Positions 27,741 to 36,831 of a stretch of DNA of 64,000 nt are shown here, in pieces. The stretch lies in the NCBI GenBank assembly GCA_022842065.1, contig JALHQH010000027.1, forward strand, positions 62,001 through 126,000. Reading direction: 5' to 3'. Under the pieces are notes generated by a model. The model saw nothing but the letters and a program-made list of their open reading frames with translations. It did not search any database and had not been told where the DNA came from. The translations under genes were made by a program, and so were the position numbers. Each line of letters starts with the position of its first letter. Position 1 is the stretch's first letter. This DNA is from Caldilineaceae bacterium. GTDB taxonomy: Bacteria > Chloroflexota > Anaerolineae > Caldilineales > Caldilineaceae.

Positions 27741-27772
27741 AAAAAACCGCCTGGGGCGCTGCCCAGACGGTT
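27741..27772 (-). terminator. Intrinsic terminator of the mtaB-pheS operon
   Basis: On the minus strand a GC-rich stem (27745-27757 region with 27760-27772; AACCG..CTGGG) is followed by a run of six T (27741-27746 read on the plus strand as A). It lies 38 bp past the pheS stop. Confidence 0.85.
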
Positions 27773-27809
27773 CTCGGTATTCTTGCGAACAGACAAAGCA
27801 GGCCAAAGG

Positions 27810-28847
27810 TTAACTGACGCGCTCCAGAAAGCGGGCATCGTTGGCATAAAAGAGGCGAATATCATCGATGCTGCGCTTTTGCATCGCCTGGCGCTCAATC
27901 CCCATGCCAAAGGCAAAGCCGCTGAATTCCGCAGGATCATAGCCACCATTCTTGAGCACAACGGGATGAACCATCCCCGCCCCTAACAATTCCAACCAAC
28001 CTGCATATTTACAGATGCGGCAGCCCGCCGACTTGCAGAAGATACAGTCCACATCAACCTCCACACTCGGTTCGGTGAAGGGGAAGTAGGCTTTGCGGAA
28101 GCGAATGCGGCGGCCCTCGCCATACATCTGGTTGGCAAAGTTGAGCAGCACGCCCTTGAGATCGCTAAAGGTAATGTTGCGCCCTACGGCCAACCCTTCC
28201 ACCTGATAGAACATCATCTCTGAGCGCGGGGTCACATCCTCGTTACGCCAACATTTGCCGGGCAGGATCACACGGATTGGATCGGGCGCGAATTCGCGCA
28301 TGGCGTGGATCTGGCCGGGGCTGGTGTGGGTGCGCAGGATCACATCCTGTTTATCAGTGAAAAAGGTGTCTTGCATCTCACGCGCCGGGTGGCCGGGCAA
28401 GAAGTTGAGCAGCCCAAAGTTGTACTCATCGGTCTCGACTTCGGGCGCGTCATAGACCTGGAAACCCATGTTGGACCAGATGTCAATGATCTCGCGCATG
28501 GCGACGGTGGTTGGGTGCAGTTTGCCCAAGAGTTGGGGGCGCCCCGGCAAAGTCACATCGATCCCCTCGGCGCTCAGCGCACGCGTGATCTCTTCTTCCT
28601 GCAAGGCGGCTTGCCGGGCCTGCAATGCGCTTTCCAGCGTGGCCTTGATCTGATTGGCGGCCTGACCTACGGCAGGCCGCTCTTCTTTGGAAAGCTGACC
28701 AAGGCCGCGCAAGATCGCGGTCATCTTGCCCTGGCGGCCCAGATAGTCGCGATACCAGCCTTCGCTCTCTTCGCGCGTCGCCGTCTGCGCGAGGGCGAGG
28801 GTGGCTTCGTTTTGTAGTTCTTCTAGTTGTCCGAGTAAATTACTCAT
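27810..28847 (-). CDS. pheS: Phenylalanyl-tRNA synthetase alpha subunit
   Basis: Catalytic subunit of class IIc PheRS, 345 residues. It has an N-terminal coiled-coil tRNA-binding region (about 1-90), motif 2 with FYQVEGLAVGRNITFSDLKG, and motif 3 GFAFGMGIERQAM. A four-cysteine cluster (CIFCKSAGCRICK) is typical of many bacterial PheS. The start ATG at 28847 is chosen because GGGAAG lies 9 bp upstream; a TTG two codons earlier is also in frame. pheT does not follow: transcription runs into a strong terminator. The beta subunit must be encoded elsewhere, which departs from the usual pheST operon. Upstream neighbours are a 68-codon ORF (17-bp gap) and mtaB. Confidence 0.95.
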   Translation of the reverse strand: MSNLLGQLEELQNEATLALAQTATREESEGWYRDYLGRQGKMTAILRGLGQLSKEERPAVGQAANQIKATLESALQARQAALQEEEITRALSAEGIDVTLPGRPQLLGKLHPTTVAMREIIDIWSNMGFQVYDAPEVETDEYNFGLLNFLPGHPAREMQDTFFTDKQDVILRTHTSPGQIHAMREFAPDPIRVILPGKCWRNEDVTPRSEMMFYQVEGLAVGRNITFSDLKGVLLNFANQMYGEGRRIRFRKAYFPFTEPSVEVDVDCIFCKSAGCRICKYAGWLELLGAGMVHPVVLKNGGYDPAEFSGFAFGMGIERQAMQKRSIDDIRLFYANDARFLERVS

Positions 28848-28864
28848 AATCAATTACTTCCCGC

Positions 28865-29071
28865 CTAAGGTTTATGGTTCTTGGCAAGCAAATCAAGTTT
28901 TAGTTCGTACAGCCCAGCCCATTCAAAAAAATCCATTCCATCACCAAGTTTTCCAGCTTGGAAACGTTGATAGAAGGTGGCTGAATCCATACCAAAACGT
29001 TGTTCGAACTGTTGTAGCTCAGTTGTGTAACGCTGTAGGCGCGACGGCGTCTCTAGCTCAAGCGTATTCAT
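28865..29071 (-). CDS. Small conserved-looking protein between mtaB and pheS
   Basis: A 68-residue acidic/aromatic protein, mostly helical, with the segment [12 protein letters not shown] then [16 protein letters not shown]. It resembles short proteins encoded next to putative toxins in cyanobacteria and Chloroflexota, but no partner toxin gene is adjacent. Its ATG at 29071 overlaps the mtaB stop by 14 bp and pheS starts 17 bp after it, so it is translated within the same operon if real. No ribosome-binding site is evident, so translation would depend on coupling. No function is assigned. Confidence 0.5.
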   Translation of the reverse strand: MNTLELETPSRLQRYTTELQQFEQRFGMDSATFYQRFQAGKLGDGMDFFEWAGLYELKLDLLAKNHKP

Positions 29072-30434
29072 AAGTTCGTGCCGATAAGGCATCTTTAGGC
29101 AATTCGCCCAAGAATGAATCACCTTCCACCGCTGCCAGGTGAACCGGTAGACAGCGATTATGCAGGTCAACGTCCGGCGGGGCAACGGCTGTTACGCGCA
29201 GATAGTTGTCGGTCAACCCACTCCAACGCAAGCCGTTTTGATCGCTTAATGTTTGGCCGACGCCTTCCCACAATACTGGGCGGGTGGTGCCGACAAATCG
29301 TGCGCGTTCGGCTTGTCCCGTTGTTTCGATCAAGGCGCGCAGTTGGCGACCCCGTTCTTTTTTCACTGCGGTCGGCACCTGACTGCCAAACTTTGCGGCC
29401 GCTGTGCCCGTCCGGCTGCTGTAGGGAAAAATATGGGCATGGGCAAAGCGCAACTCCGCAACAAACGCCAGCCCTTCGCTAAAGTCCGCCTCACTCTCGC
29501 CGGGAAAGCCGGTGATCAGGTCGGTCGTTACGATCAAGTCGGGAATCGCCGCCCGTGCCTCGGTGACTAATTGCCGGAAGCTCGCCACCGTGCAGCGCCG
29601 AGCCATCTGCCGCAACTGTTTGTCGGTGCCGGCTTGCAGAGGCAGGTGCAAGTGGGGGCAAAGGCGCGCTGGCCACTGTGCCCACAACTCGAAAAAACCA
29701 TCAACCAATTCCCACGGCTCCAGGCTGCTCAACCGCACGCGGCGGATATCGGTATCGGTTAAAATGGCCGCCACCAGTGCTTTCAGATCGGTGCGCTGTC
29801 CATTAACCAGATCCCGTCCATAACTGCCCAGATGCACGCCCGTGAGTACCGCTTCTTGAATACCACTGGCGGCTAATGCCTGCACTTCCTCAACAATCGC
29901 CCCTAGCCCCCGGCTACGGCTTTCACCACGGGCAATGGTGACAATACAAAAGGTACACTTGTTATTGCAGCCATCCTGCACTTTGATAAAGGCTCGTGTG
30001 CGCGCCCGACGTTCATCGGTTTCCTCTTGCGCGCTCGCCACAAAAGGGGTGCCATGTGGGGCCATCCGCGCCAGGTCAGCCGGATCATCAAGCTCGGCAC
30101 TCCACGGTTCCAGCAGGGTATGCAGCAGATCTTTCTGCTGATTCTCGGCCACTAACGCAACACCGGGCAAGGTCGCCGCTTCTTCGGGCTGCAAGGTGGC
30201 CCAACAGCCGGTCAAGGCGATGCGCGCCTGCGGGTTGAGCTGGTGCAACTGGCGCACACTTTTGCGGCTGCCGCGTACAGCATCGGCCGTCACCGCGCAA
30301 CTGTTAAAGACGATCACCTGCGCCTGTTCAGCCTGCTGCACCGTCTGGTGGCCGACGGCTTGCAAACGCTGGGCCAGCGTCTCCATTTCGCTATAGTTCA
30401 GGCGACAGCCAATTTGATCCAGATAGATACGCAT
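29058..30434 (-). CDS. mtaB: MiaB-family tRNA methylthiotransferase, probably MtaB
   Basis: Radical-SAM enzyme adding a methylthio group to modified A37 of tRNA. In the 458 residues, the N-terminal cluster-binding cysteines are in [16 protein letters not shown] and LTGCWA. The radical-SAM triad is CNNKCTFC followed by [12 protein letters not shown], and a C-terminal TRAM-like region begins around 390. The opening fits MtaB (t6A to ms2t6A) better than MiaB, but RimO/MiaB assignments need alignment. The ATG at 30434 is chosen because the longer frame adds 49 residues that overlap the msrQ end and the terminator hairpin. It heads the operon mtaB / small ORF / pheS. Confidence 0.88.
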   Translation of the reverse strand: MRIYLDQIGCRLNYSEMETLAQRLQAVGHQTVQQAEQAQVIVFNSCAVTADAVRGSRKSVRQLHQLNPQARIALTGCWATLQPEEAATLPGVALVAENQQKDLLHTLLEPWSAELDDPADLARMAPHGTPFVASAQEETDERRARTRAFIKVQDGCNNKCTFCIVTIARGESRSRGLGAIVEEVQALAASGIQEAVLTGVHLGSYGRDLVNGQRTDLKALVAAILTDTDIRRVRLSSLEPWELVDGFFELWAQWPARLCPHLHLPLQAGTDKQLRQMARRCTVASFRQLVTEARAAIPDLIVTTDLITGFPGESEADFSEGLAFVAELRFAHAHIFPYSSRTGTAAAKFGSQVPTAVKKERGRQLRALIETTGQAERARFVGTTRPVLWEGVGQTLSDQNGLRWSGLTDNYLRVTAVAPPDVDLHNRCLPVHLAAVEGDSFLGELPKDALSARTYEYA

Positions 30435-30473
30435 GGTTATATCATACCTGATTGTGCGTGATTTCTCAAATAA

Positions 30474-30520
30474 AAAGGGTACACCTACTGGTTCATTCAG
30501 AACCAGTAGGTGTACCCTTT
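30474..30520 (-). terminator. 21-bp perfect hairpin terminating msrPQ
   Basis: The arms 30474-30494 and 30500-30520 (core GGGTACACCTACTGGTTC) pair without mismatch around a 5-nt loop. On the minus strand the stem is followed by a T-run (plus-strand A at 30472-30476), 27 bp past the msrQ stop and 40 bp upstream of the mtaB start. Confidence 0.8.
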
Positions 30521-30546
30521 GCTGATCACAGCGCCATTGTGGTCGA

Positions 30547-31239
30547 TTAACTTTCGGAGACAACCGCCGCTTTGGCAACACGTTCGCGCGGTGCCGCTGG
30601 TTTGCGTGCGCTGTTGGTTGCCGGCTTCATGCGTAGACCGCTAAAGAACTGACGAATCTGGGGGATGCGCAAGACCAGCAACAGGGCCAAAATTGCGCCA
30701 TAGATCAACGGCTGTGTCAGATCGATCTTGACCAGCCAGAAGAAGTGCAACACAGCTAGGACACCGGCGACATAGACGAGTTGATGCAGCCGCTTCCAGT
30801 TGCGCCCCAGCCGCTTCATCCAACCTTTGGTCGAGGTCAGCGCCAAGGGCAGCAGAATCAGAAAGGCGCTAAAGCCGACGATCATAAAGCGCTTTTGCAG
30901 CAAGGCATCGTCTAGAAAAGCTTGCAGACTAAAGCCATAGTCGAGGCCAATAAAGTTAAGCAGATGCAGGGCGGCATAACCAAAGGCATAAAGCCCCAAC
31001 GGCTTGCGCGCCGGGATGATCTGCCGCCAACCAATGACACTGTTAATCGGCGTCACCGCCAGCGAAGCGATCAGCATGATCAGCGCCGCCGAGCCGGTGC
31101 GGGAGGTGATCTCCGCCACTGGATCTACCCACTTGCCGCCGGCGAAGCCCCAAAGCAGGAGGGCCAAGGGCATCAGCCCACCAACGTTTGCCAACAGCCA
31201 AACCCAGTGCTTGCGCAGATAGGTCAATAAACTTTGCAT
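30547..31239 (-). CDS. msrQ: Methionine sulfoxide reductase heme-binding membrane subunit MsrQ
   Basis: Quinol-oxidising b-type heme membrane protein that feeds electrons to MsrP. The 230 residues contain about six membrane segments of the ferric-reductase-like fold. Candidate heme histidines are in [10 protein letters not shown] and in [20 protein letters not shown]. The C-terminal 30 residues are basic and cytoplasmic. Its ATG shares one base with the msrP stop (TAATG), indicating translational coupling. A strong terminator follows directly. Confidence 0.93.
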   Translation of the reverse strand: MQSLLTYLRKHWVWLLANVGGLMPLALLLWGFAGGKWVDPVAEITSRTGSAALIMLIASLAVTPINSVIGWRQIIPARKPLGLYAFGYAALHLLNFIGLDYGFSLQAFLDDALLQKRFMIVGFSAFLILLPLALTSTKGWMKRLGRNWKRLHQLVYVAGVLAVLHFFWLVKIDLTQPLIYGAILALLLVLRIPQIRQFFSGLRMKPATNSARKPAAPRERVAKAAVVSES

Positions 31240-32252
31240 TAGAAATTCTCCCGCAGATCCATCCCACTGTAGAGGCTGGCGACCTCTTCTGCGTAGCCAT
31301 TAAACTGGAGCGTGTCGCGGCGGCCCAATTCGCCGATCCGCCGCTCGGTGGCCTGTGACCAGCGGGGGTGATTCACTTCCGGGTTGACATTGGCATAGAA
31401 GCCATACTCACTTGAGGCCGCCTTCATCCAGGTCGAAACGGGCATGGTGTCCGTCAGTTCAATCTTGACAATACTCTTGATGCTCTTGAAGCCATACTTC
31501 CAGGGCACGACCAGGCGGAAAGGCGCGCCATTGGCCGGCTCCAGCGGTTTGCCATACATGCCGGTGGCAAAGATCGCCAGTGGATTCATCGCTTCGTCGA
31601 TGCGCAACCCTTCAACATAGGGATATTCGATCACCGCGCGGCCGCGTTGACCGGGCATCTCTTCCGGGCGCATCACGGTCGTGAATTTGACAAATTTGGC
31701 TTCGGACTTGGGGTCCGCCAGCTTGATCAGGTCACCAACCGCAAAGCCCACCCACGGGATGACCATCGACCAAGCTTCGACACAGCGTAGGCGGTAGATG
31801 TGCTCTTCTTGGGTGAACTGCTTGAGCACATCTTCAATCGCAATCGTCTGCGGTTTGTTGACCAGGCCGGCCAACTCGATCGTCCAGGGAAGCGTGTTAA
31901 AGTCTTTGGATTGGGGATTGACCCCTTCTTTGTCCAACGAAAACTCGTAAAAATTATTGTAATTGATGATCTGCTCATAATCATTCAGCGGATCGCCCAA
32001 TTCATCGGTGGTGGCCCCGGCGGTCGGCTCGGCGTTAGCCAGCGCGGAAGGGACCATTGACGTATCCAGGCGTTTTACCCCTTCTGCGGGGGCGCTCTCG
32101 GCTGCGCTGCCGCTGTTCGCGCCATCGGGCATACCGGCACAGGCGCTCAAGGCCACGGCACCGACCGCCAAGGAACCGGCTCCCACCATAAACTTGCGGC
32201 GGGAAAGAAAAACATGTTCAGGCGTAATCTCGGATGATGAAATTTTAATCAT
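31239..32252 (-). CDS. msrP: Protein-methionine-sulfoxide reductase catalytic subunit MsrP, Tat-exported, probable lipoprotein
   Basis: Molybdopterin enzyme repairing oxidised methionines in exported proteins, 337 residues. The twin-arginine signal is LSRRKFMVG (RR 18-19). The signal ends in ALSAC (Cys38), a good lipobox, so the mature protein is probably lipid-anchored. The Mo-ligating cysteine is in RLRCVEAWSMVIPW (C157). A Ser/Ala/Pro-rich spacer (40-80) separates anchor and catalytic domain. It forms a two-gene operon with msrQ. It is divergent from a DUF2231 gene, and the intervening 505 bp hold a complex nested inverted repeat. Confidence 0.93.
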   Translation of the reverse strand: MIKISSSEITPEHVFLSRRKFMVGAGSLAVGAVALSACAGMPDGANSGSAAESAPAEGVKRLDTSMVPSALANAEPTAGATTDELGDPLNDYEQIINYNNFYEFSLDKEGVNPQSKDFNTLPWTIELAGLVNKPQTIAIEDVLKQFTQEEHIYRLRCVEAWSMVIPWVGFAVGDLIKLADPKSEAKFVKFTTVMRPEEMPGQRGRAVIEYPYVEGLRIDEAMNPLAIFATGMYGKPLEPANGAPFRLVVPWKYGFKSIKSIVKIELTDTMPVSTWMKAASSEYGFYANVNPEVNHPRWSQATERRIGELGRRDTLQFNGYAEEVASLYSGMDLRENF

Positions 32253-32401
32253 TTGTCTGTTTCCTTTATCGTTCTTTATGCTTGACGAGCAGGCTGGCGA
32301 CGTTGCTGCTCAAATTATCACTACCGCTAGCTTATCAGCTAACGCTAAAGCTGGCATTAACAGATTATTACAAGAGGATTACGGGTTTATGTCGTACCGG
32401 T
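32253..32401. other. Upstream region of msrP
   Basis: Gene-free sequence before msrP on the minus strand. It should contain the msrP promoter, but no clear hexamer pair was identified. Confidence 0.3.
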
Positions 32402-32554
32402 TAACTACTACGACAACGTTAAATTATGTGCCTAGCTGGTCCATGACCAGCGGTAGCTGCCCAGCCGTTGGTCATGGACCAGCTAGGGCCCCGAGAGTAC
32501 TCGACGCGTGCACAGAGCAGAGCGACGACCAATTTAACGTTGTCGTAGTAGTTA
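32402..32554. repeat. Nested inverted repeats in the msrP/DUF2231 divergent spacer
   Basis: A perfect 24-bp outer stem (32402-32425 with 32531-32554, AACTACTACGACAACGTTAA...) encloses a perfect 19-bp inner stem (32431-32449 with 32469-32487, CCTAGCTGGTCCATGACCA). The inner loop is 19 nt. The junction is asymmetric: 5 nt on the left, 43 nt on the right. It lies between two gene starts, so it is not a terminator. Confidence 0.85.
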
Positions 32555-32757
32555 CGAGAGCAGAAAGATTTGCCCGGCGATCCCGCTCAACAAGGGCAAG
32601 TACTACCAAGCGCAGCAACGCGGCGTTGTTTAGTGGGATAGGCCACTGTTCGCACAACAGCTTGCACTTATAATCTGTCAAGCATTGGCAGCTTAACCTG
32701 CTGCGGCTGTCACCATACCATCCTTTCCAACCAAATGTAGTGAGCGACTTTACAGCT

Positions 32758-33231
32758 ATGTCCATCAATCTCCATCCCGCAACGGTCCATTTTCCCATTG
32801 CCTTTTTGCTGCTGGCCAGTGGTGCCGGGCTGCTTTATCTCTATTGGCGCCCTACCGAAGTGCTACGCACGCTGACCTGGTGGCCGATGTTGTTGGGTTG
32901 GTTGGGCACGCTCGTTGCGATCTTGACCGGGCTGCTGGCCCAAAGTCCCCTGCCCCCGCAAGCGCCTTACCGCACCATTCTCAATTGGCACATCTCCGCT
33001 GGCCTGGCCCTTTGGGTTACCTATGGCTACCTGCTCTACCAACGGTGGATCTATGGCAAAGCGCGCCCGCGCCAAAAAAGTGTGCGGCCCGCGGATCCCC
33101 TGCTTGCGCCCGCGGCCCGTGGCTGGTTGACGCTGTTCTTGCTCCTGGGCATCATTTTTGTGATCAGCACTGGCTACAATGGGGGGATCTTAGTCTACAA
33201 GTGGGGGGTTAATGTCTTAACCGGCCCATAG
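32758..33231 (+). CDS. DUF2231 four-helix membrane protein
   Basis: A 157-residue membrane protein with the family opening INLHPATVHFPIAFLLL and four predicted membrane segments. Members often have conserved histidines (LHPATVHF, NWHISAGLAL) suggestive of heme or metal binding, but the function is not established. A GTG six codons upstream (32740) is an alternative start; the ATG is used because the family pattern begins right after it. It is divergent from msrP and upstream of the BTAD regulator. Confidence 0.8.
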   Translation: MSINLHPATVHFPIAFLLLASGAGLLYLYWRPTEVLRTLTWWPMLLGWLGTLVAILTGLLAQSPLPPQAPYRTILNWHISAGLALWVTYGYLLYQRWIYGKARPRQKSVRPADPLLAPAARGWLTLFLLLGIIFVISTGYNGGILVYKWGVNVLTGP

Positions 33232-33232
33232 A

Positions 33233-33261
33233 TTGAAAAAATGGCCTTTTTCGGCTAAACT
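33233..33261 (+). promoter_or_regulatory. Promoter for the BTAD regulator gene
   Basis: TTGAAA (33233-33238), 17-bp spacer, TAAACT (33256-33261), placed right after the DUF2231 stop. The leader would be about 40 nt. Confidence 0.5.
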
Positions 33262-33306
33262 ATGGTGTGGTATGCCGTTGCAGTTTGAGGCGTAAAAAGG
33301 CACTTC

Positions 33307-36300
33307 ATGAAAAACCCATCGAGCAGCGCGCTTGTGGTCCAGGGCACTGTTCCCGCACGGGAGGAGCAGCCGCCCATCCAGATCTATACCTTTGGGAGCC
33401 TACAGGTGGTGCGTGGCGATCATGCGATCACCGAACATGATTGGCACACGCGCCAGGCGCGCCAACTGCTAAAAATCCTACTTACCGCACGACCACGCCC
33501 GGTTGCCACCGACCGCCTAATTGAGCTAATCTGGCCAGAGCGTGCCGCCCAGGCCGCCGCAACAACATTGCGCAGCGCCATCAACGCGCTACGTAACGCC
33601 TTGGAACCGGGCCGACCAAACCGGGTGCCCTCTAAATATATTATTACGGAGGCGCCTGGGTATGCCTTTACCGGTCATCCTGACATTTGGCTCGATGTGG
33701 AAGCGTTTGAACTAGCCCTGCGCACGGCGGAACAAACAGCTGATCAGCACACCCAACGCCAATTACTAGCGCAAGCCATAGCGCTCTACCAAGATGATTA
33801 CCTGACCAGCGACCCCTACGCCGACTGGGCGACACACGAGCGGGAACGACTGCGCGAACGCTACTTTGCCGCGCTGCTCCAACTGAGCGAGTTGCAGGCG
33901 CAGGCCGGCGACTACACGGCAGCCATGGCCGCCGCGCGCCTGGTGATTGCGCGCGATCCCGTGCGCGAAAATGCCTACCAACTGTTAATGCGCTACCAGG
34001 CAGAAACCGGGGACAGCGCCTCGGCATTGCTGACCTATGAACGGTGCCGCATCCTGCTGGCCGAAGAACTGGGGGCCGACCCAAGCCCGCTCACCCAAGC
34101 CTGGCACCAGCGTATTCTCAACGGCGAAGTCGGCCCCCAGCAGACGCCGCACGCAATCGCGCCATCCGCTGCACCAACTGAGATATCGGCCAAACCTCTG
34201 CTTTTACCTGCGCAAGCCATGTTGCCCGCGCTTGACGAATGGAGCGGTGATCTTTTTGTTGGGCGCGCCCAGGAAATCGCCCTCTTGACGGCAAAGATGG
34301 CAAAGGCACTGGCTGGGCAAGGGGGGCTGCTCTTGCTCGAAGGCGAAGCTGGGGTTGGCAAAACTCATTTGGCCTACCATCTACTCCAGTGGGTTGCCGG
34401 CCAGGGGGCGACCGTGATCAGCACCACTTGTCAACCATTGGAACAGCCACTGCCCTTCACGCCGCTTAGCGATGGGTTAGGCCGTTATCTACAGACCCTG
34501 CCGACTGAACTTTTACAGCAGTTGCCGGCAGCCAGCCTGGCCCAATTAGCCCAGTTGATCCCCAGCTTGCAAGATCGCCTGCCCATGCTGCCCCGCCCTG
34601 CGGTTGAGCCGATTACCAACAGTGATGAACAGCGCCAGCGGCTAGTAAATGGACTGATTGCACTGTTGACCACACTGGCAGAGGCGCGACCGCTGGTTTT
34701 TCTGCTGGATGATGTGCAATGGGCGGACGGCGAAACGCTGGCAGTGCTGAGCCGGTTAGCGCCGCGCCTGGGTCAATTGCCGCTTTTTTTGCTGCTAGCC
34801 TACCGCAGCGGTGATCTGACCGAAAATGGGCCGTTAACCACCCTGCTCCATGCCCTCAAGCGCGCCAATCCGCAAGTGGTCTTAACGCTGGAACGTTTTG
34901 CCCCTGGGGAAGTGGCCGACATTGTCAACCATTTTATTGGGGATGATGCGGTGGCCCGGCTGCCGGCTGCTGTGCGCGCACAGTTGGTTGCCCTCTTATA
35001 TCAGCAGACCCAAGGGAATGGACTTTTTGTGACTGAAGCGCTGCGCGATCTACAGGAACGGGCCCGCACCGAACAGCAGCGCGCCTGGAGCCATTTTGTT
35101 AACGAATGGGCTGCTGACCCGCAAGCGACCTTGGCATTGGAGCAGAACCAACGAATTCAGGCGATCATGCTAGAGCGCATGGGACGTTTGACCACCTCGG
35201 CTCGCAACCTCTTGTGTCTTTGCGCCGTGATCGGGCGCGATTTCAGCCTCGACCTGCTGGAGCAGGTTGCCCCCCACGATCCGGTTCCCGACCTGGAGCT
35301 GTTGTTGCAGCGCAAATTTCTGATTGAACTGCCCAGCGAACGGATTGACTTTAGCCATGGGCTTGTCCGCCAGGTCGCCCATGACCAGCTCTCGTTGTTA
35401 CAGCGGCGGCGTTTTCATCTGCGGGTGGCTGAAGCCTTAGTTGCCTTGCCCCGCGCCATGGAAGCACCGAACGAAATCGCCTTTCACTATCGTCAGGCAG
35501 GTGGTAGTCACAGTGGGTTGGTTGCACAGTACAGCATCCTGGCCGGCGAACGCTTATTGCGCAGCTATGGGTTTGAGCAGGCGGTGAGTTGGTTTGCCGA
35601 GGCGTTGACGCTGTTGCAACAGCCTGACCTGCCGGGGTTGACCGGCGCGCAGACCGCGTGGATCCAGCGGGCACTGCTCGGGCAGGGGTTGGCGTATGAA
35701 GCGCGCTTTGATCCGGTGGGTGTGACCGCGAGCTATCGCCAGTTGCAACAGTGGGCGCGCCAGCAGGGCGATCAACAGTTGCTGCTGACCGCCTACAGTC
35801 GCCTCACCTCAATGTTGAGTCTGCTTGGCCAACAGCGCGAGAGTAACGAATCATTGCGCGATCTGATCGATGCCCTGGCGCAAAGCGATGTTGCCCGTTC
35901 CCAGGTCTTGCGCGATCTCTTTGCGCGCCGTCAACTCATCTATCATCCAGATCGTACGCCACCAGGGAATGAATGGTCTCCGTACCGCCCGCCGCCGCCC
36001 GTGGTGGCCGCCCCGGCGGCCGATCTGCTGCGCGCCTTAGCACCGGTGCATGCCGCGCTATCACTCTTTGACTATGGCTGGACGCTGCTGGTCCAAGGAC
36101 AGTTGCCCGCTGCGACGGCTTGCTTGGAAACGGTAGTGGAGCTAGCCACCCAAACTGGTCAACCAGCCCTAGCCAGCACCGCCTATTATCAACTGGCAGT
36201 GGCGGCGCGCATTCGCGGCGAGTTGACGCGGGGTTATACCCTTAATGAACGCAGCCTGGCGATCAATCGGGAGATCCAGGGGCGAGGCAGTGCGTTGGCC

Positions 36301-36831
36301 AGTATGTGGCCGCGCATTGGCAGCGGGATCGCATCGTTGCAACAGGGACGGATTGATGAAGCCGAACGCCGGCTGCGCCATGTCGCCGATGCCCTGCAGA
36401 CCGACAATCCACATGACGGCGAAACGTTCCGCAACTATCGCAACAGCGCACTGATTGGCCTGGGGCTGGTGGCGCTGGCACGCGGTGAGCTTGATCGGGC
36501 GGCAACCCAATTGCACACGGCGCTAATCGATGCGGTTAACCTCTACCCCTATATTCACATTCAAGGGCGATTAGGATTGGCAACGATTGCCCACCAACGT
36601 GGCGATCAAACAACCAGTCGGGCGCATTTACAATGGGCGCTCCACTTTGCCGGACAACGGAGCTTGCTCGAAGAGTATGTGGAGACGCTGCTGGCGATTG
36701 CCCGCCTGGCCCCACCAGACGCACCGATTGCGGCATTGCTCAGCGCCCTGATTACTTATACCCAGGAGATCGGGCTGACAGCCGTTGTGGCGCGGTTGCA
36801 GCAAGCGCGTCCGGTGAAGGTCGCACCATGA
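33307..36831 (+). CDS. Large BTAD/AAA-ATPase/TPR transcriptional regulator
   Basis: A 1,174-residue STAND-type regulator. The N-terminal winged helix (about 25-115, IYTFGSLQVVRGD... DRLIELIWPE) and the bacterial transcriptional activation domain (about 120-270) are followed by an AAA/NACHT-like ATPase. Walker A is GEAGVGKT at 346-353 and Walker B is VFLLDDVQWAD (D468/D469). The C-terminal half (about 740-1174) is a tetratricopeptide-like helical solenoid that probably senses a ligand or partner. Such proteins activate nearby genes after ATP-driven oligomerisation. AAGG lies ahead of the ATG. Its stop overlaps the queG start by 4 bp (ATGA). Its target is unknown. Confidence 0.9.
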   Translation: MKNPSSSALVVQGTVPAREEQPPIQIYTFGSLQVVRGDHAITEHDWHTRQARQLLKILLTARPRPVATDRLIELIWPERAAQAAATTLRSAINALRNALEPGRPNRVPSKYIITEAPGYAFTGHPDIWLDVEAFELALRTAEQTADQHTQRQLLAQAIALYQDDYLTSDPYADWATHERERLRERYFAALLQLSELQAQAGDYTAAMAAARLVIARDPVRENAYQLLMRYQAETGDSASALLTYERCRILLAEELGADPSPLTQAWHQRILNGEVGPQQTPHAIAPSAAPTEISAKPLLLPAQAMLPALDEWSGDLFVGRAQEIALLTAKMAKALAGQGGLLLLEGEAGVGKTHLAYHLLQWVAGQGATVISTTCQPLEQPLPFTPLSDGLGRYLQTLPTELLQQLPAASLAQLAQLIPSLQDRLPMLPRPAVEPITNSDEQRQRLVNGLIALLTTLAEARPLVFLLDDVQWADGETLAVLSRLAPRLGQLPLFLLLAYRSGDLTENGPLTTLLHALKRANPQVVLTLERFAPGEVADIVNHFIGDDAVARLPAAVRAQLVALLYQQTQGNGLFVTEALRDLQERARTEQQRAWSHFVNEWAADPQATLALEQNQRIQAIMLERMGRLTTSARNLLCLCAVIGRDFSLDLLEQVAPHDPVPDLELLLQRKFLIELPSERIDFSHGLVRQVAHDQLSLLQRRRFHLRVAEALVALPRAMEAPNEIAFHYRQAGGSHSGLVAQYSILAGERLLRSYGFEQAVSWFAEALTLLQQPDLPGLTGAQTAWIQRALLGQGLAYEARFDPVGVTASYRQLQQWARQQGDQQLLLTAYSRLTSMLSLLGQQRESNESLRDLIDALAQSDVARSQVLRDLFARRQLIYHPDRTPPGNEWSPYRPPPPVVAAPAADLLRALAPVHAALSLFDYGWTLLVQGQLPAATACLETVVELATQTGQPALASTAYYQLAVAARIRGELTRGYTLNERSLAINREIQGRGSALASMWPRIGSGIASLQQGRIDEAERRLRHVADALQTDNPHDGETFRNYRNSALIGLGLVALARGELDRAATQLHTALIDAVNLYPYIHIQGRLGLATIAHQRGDQTTSRAHLQWALHFAGQRSLLEEYVETLLAIARLAPPDAPIAALLSALITYTQEIGLTAVVARLQQARPVKVAP

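Noticed and set aside
27650..27961. 103-codon minus-strand frame at the pheS end
   Set aside because: Part overlaps pheS out of frame and the rest is the octamer repeat and terminator.
32402..32554. Possible integron attC site, because the arms contain GTTAAAT and ATTTAAC core-like words
   Set aside because: The core words are in the wrong order and orientation for attC (GTTRRRY before RYYYAAC), the stems are perfect and lack the extrahelical bases of attC, and no integrase or gene-cassette array is nearby.
36633..36827. 65-codon upstream extension of queG
   Set aside because: It lies within the coding sequence of the BTAD regulator and shows no QueG similarity; the ATGA overlap gives a natural start at 36828.
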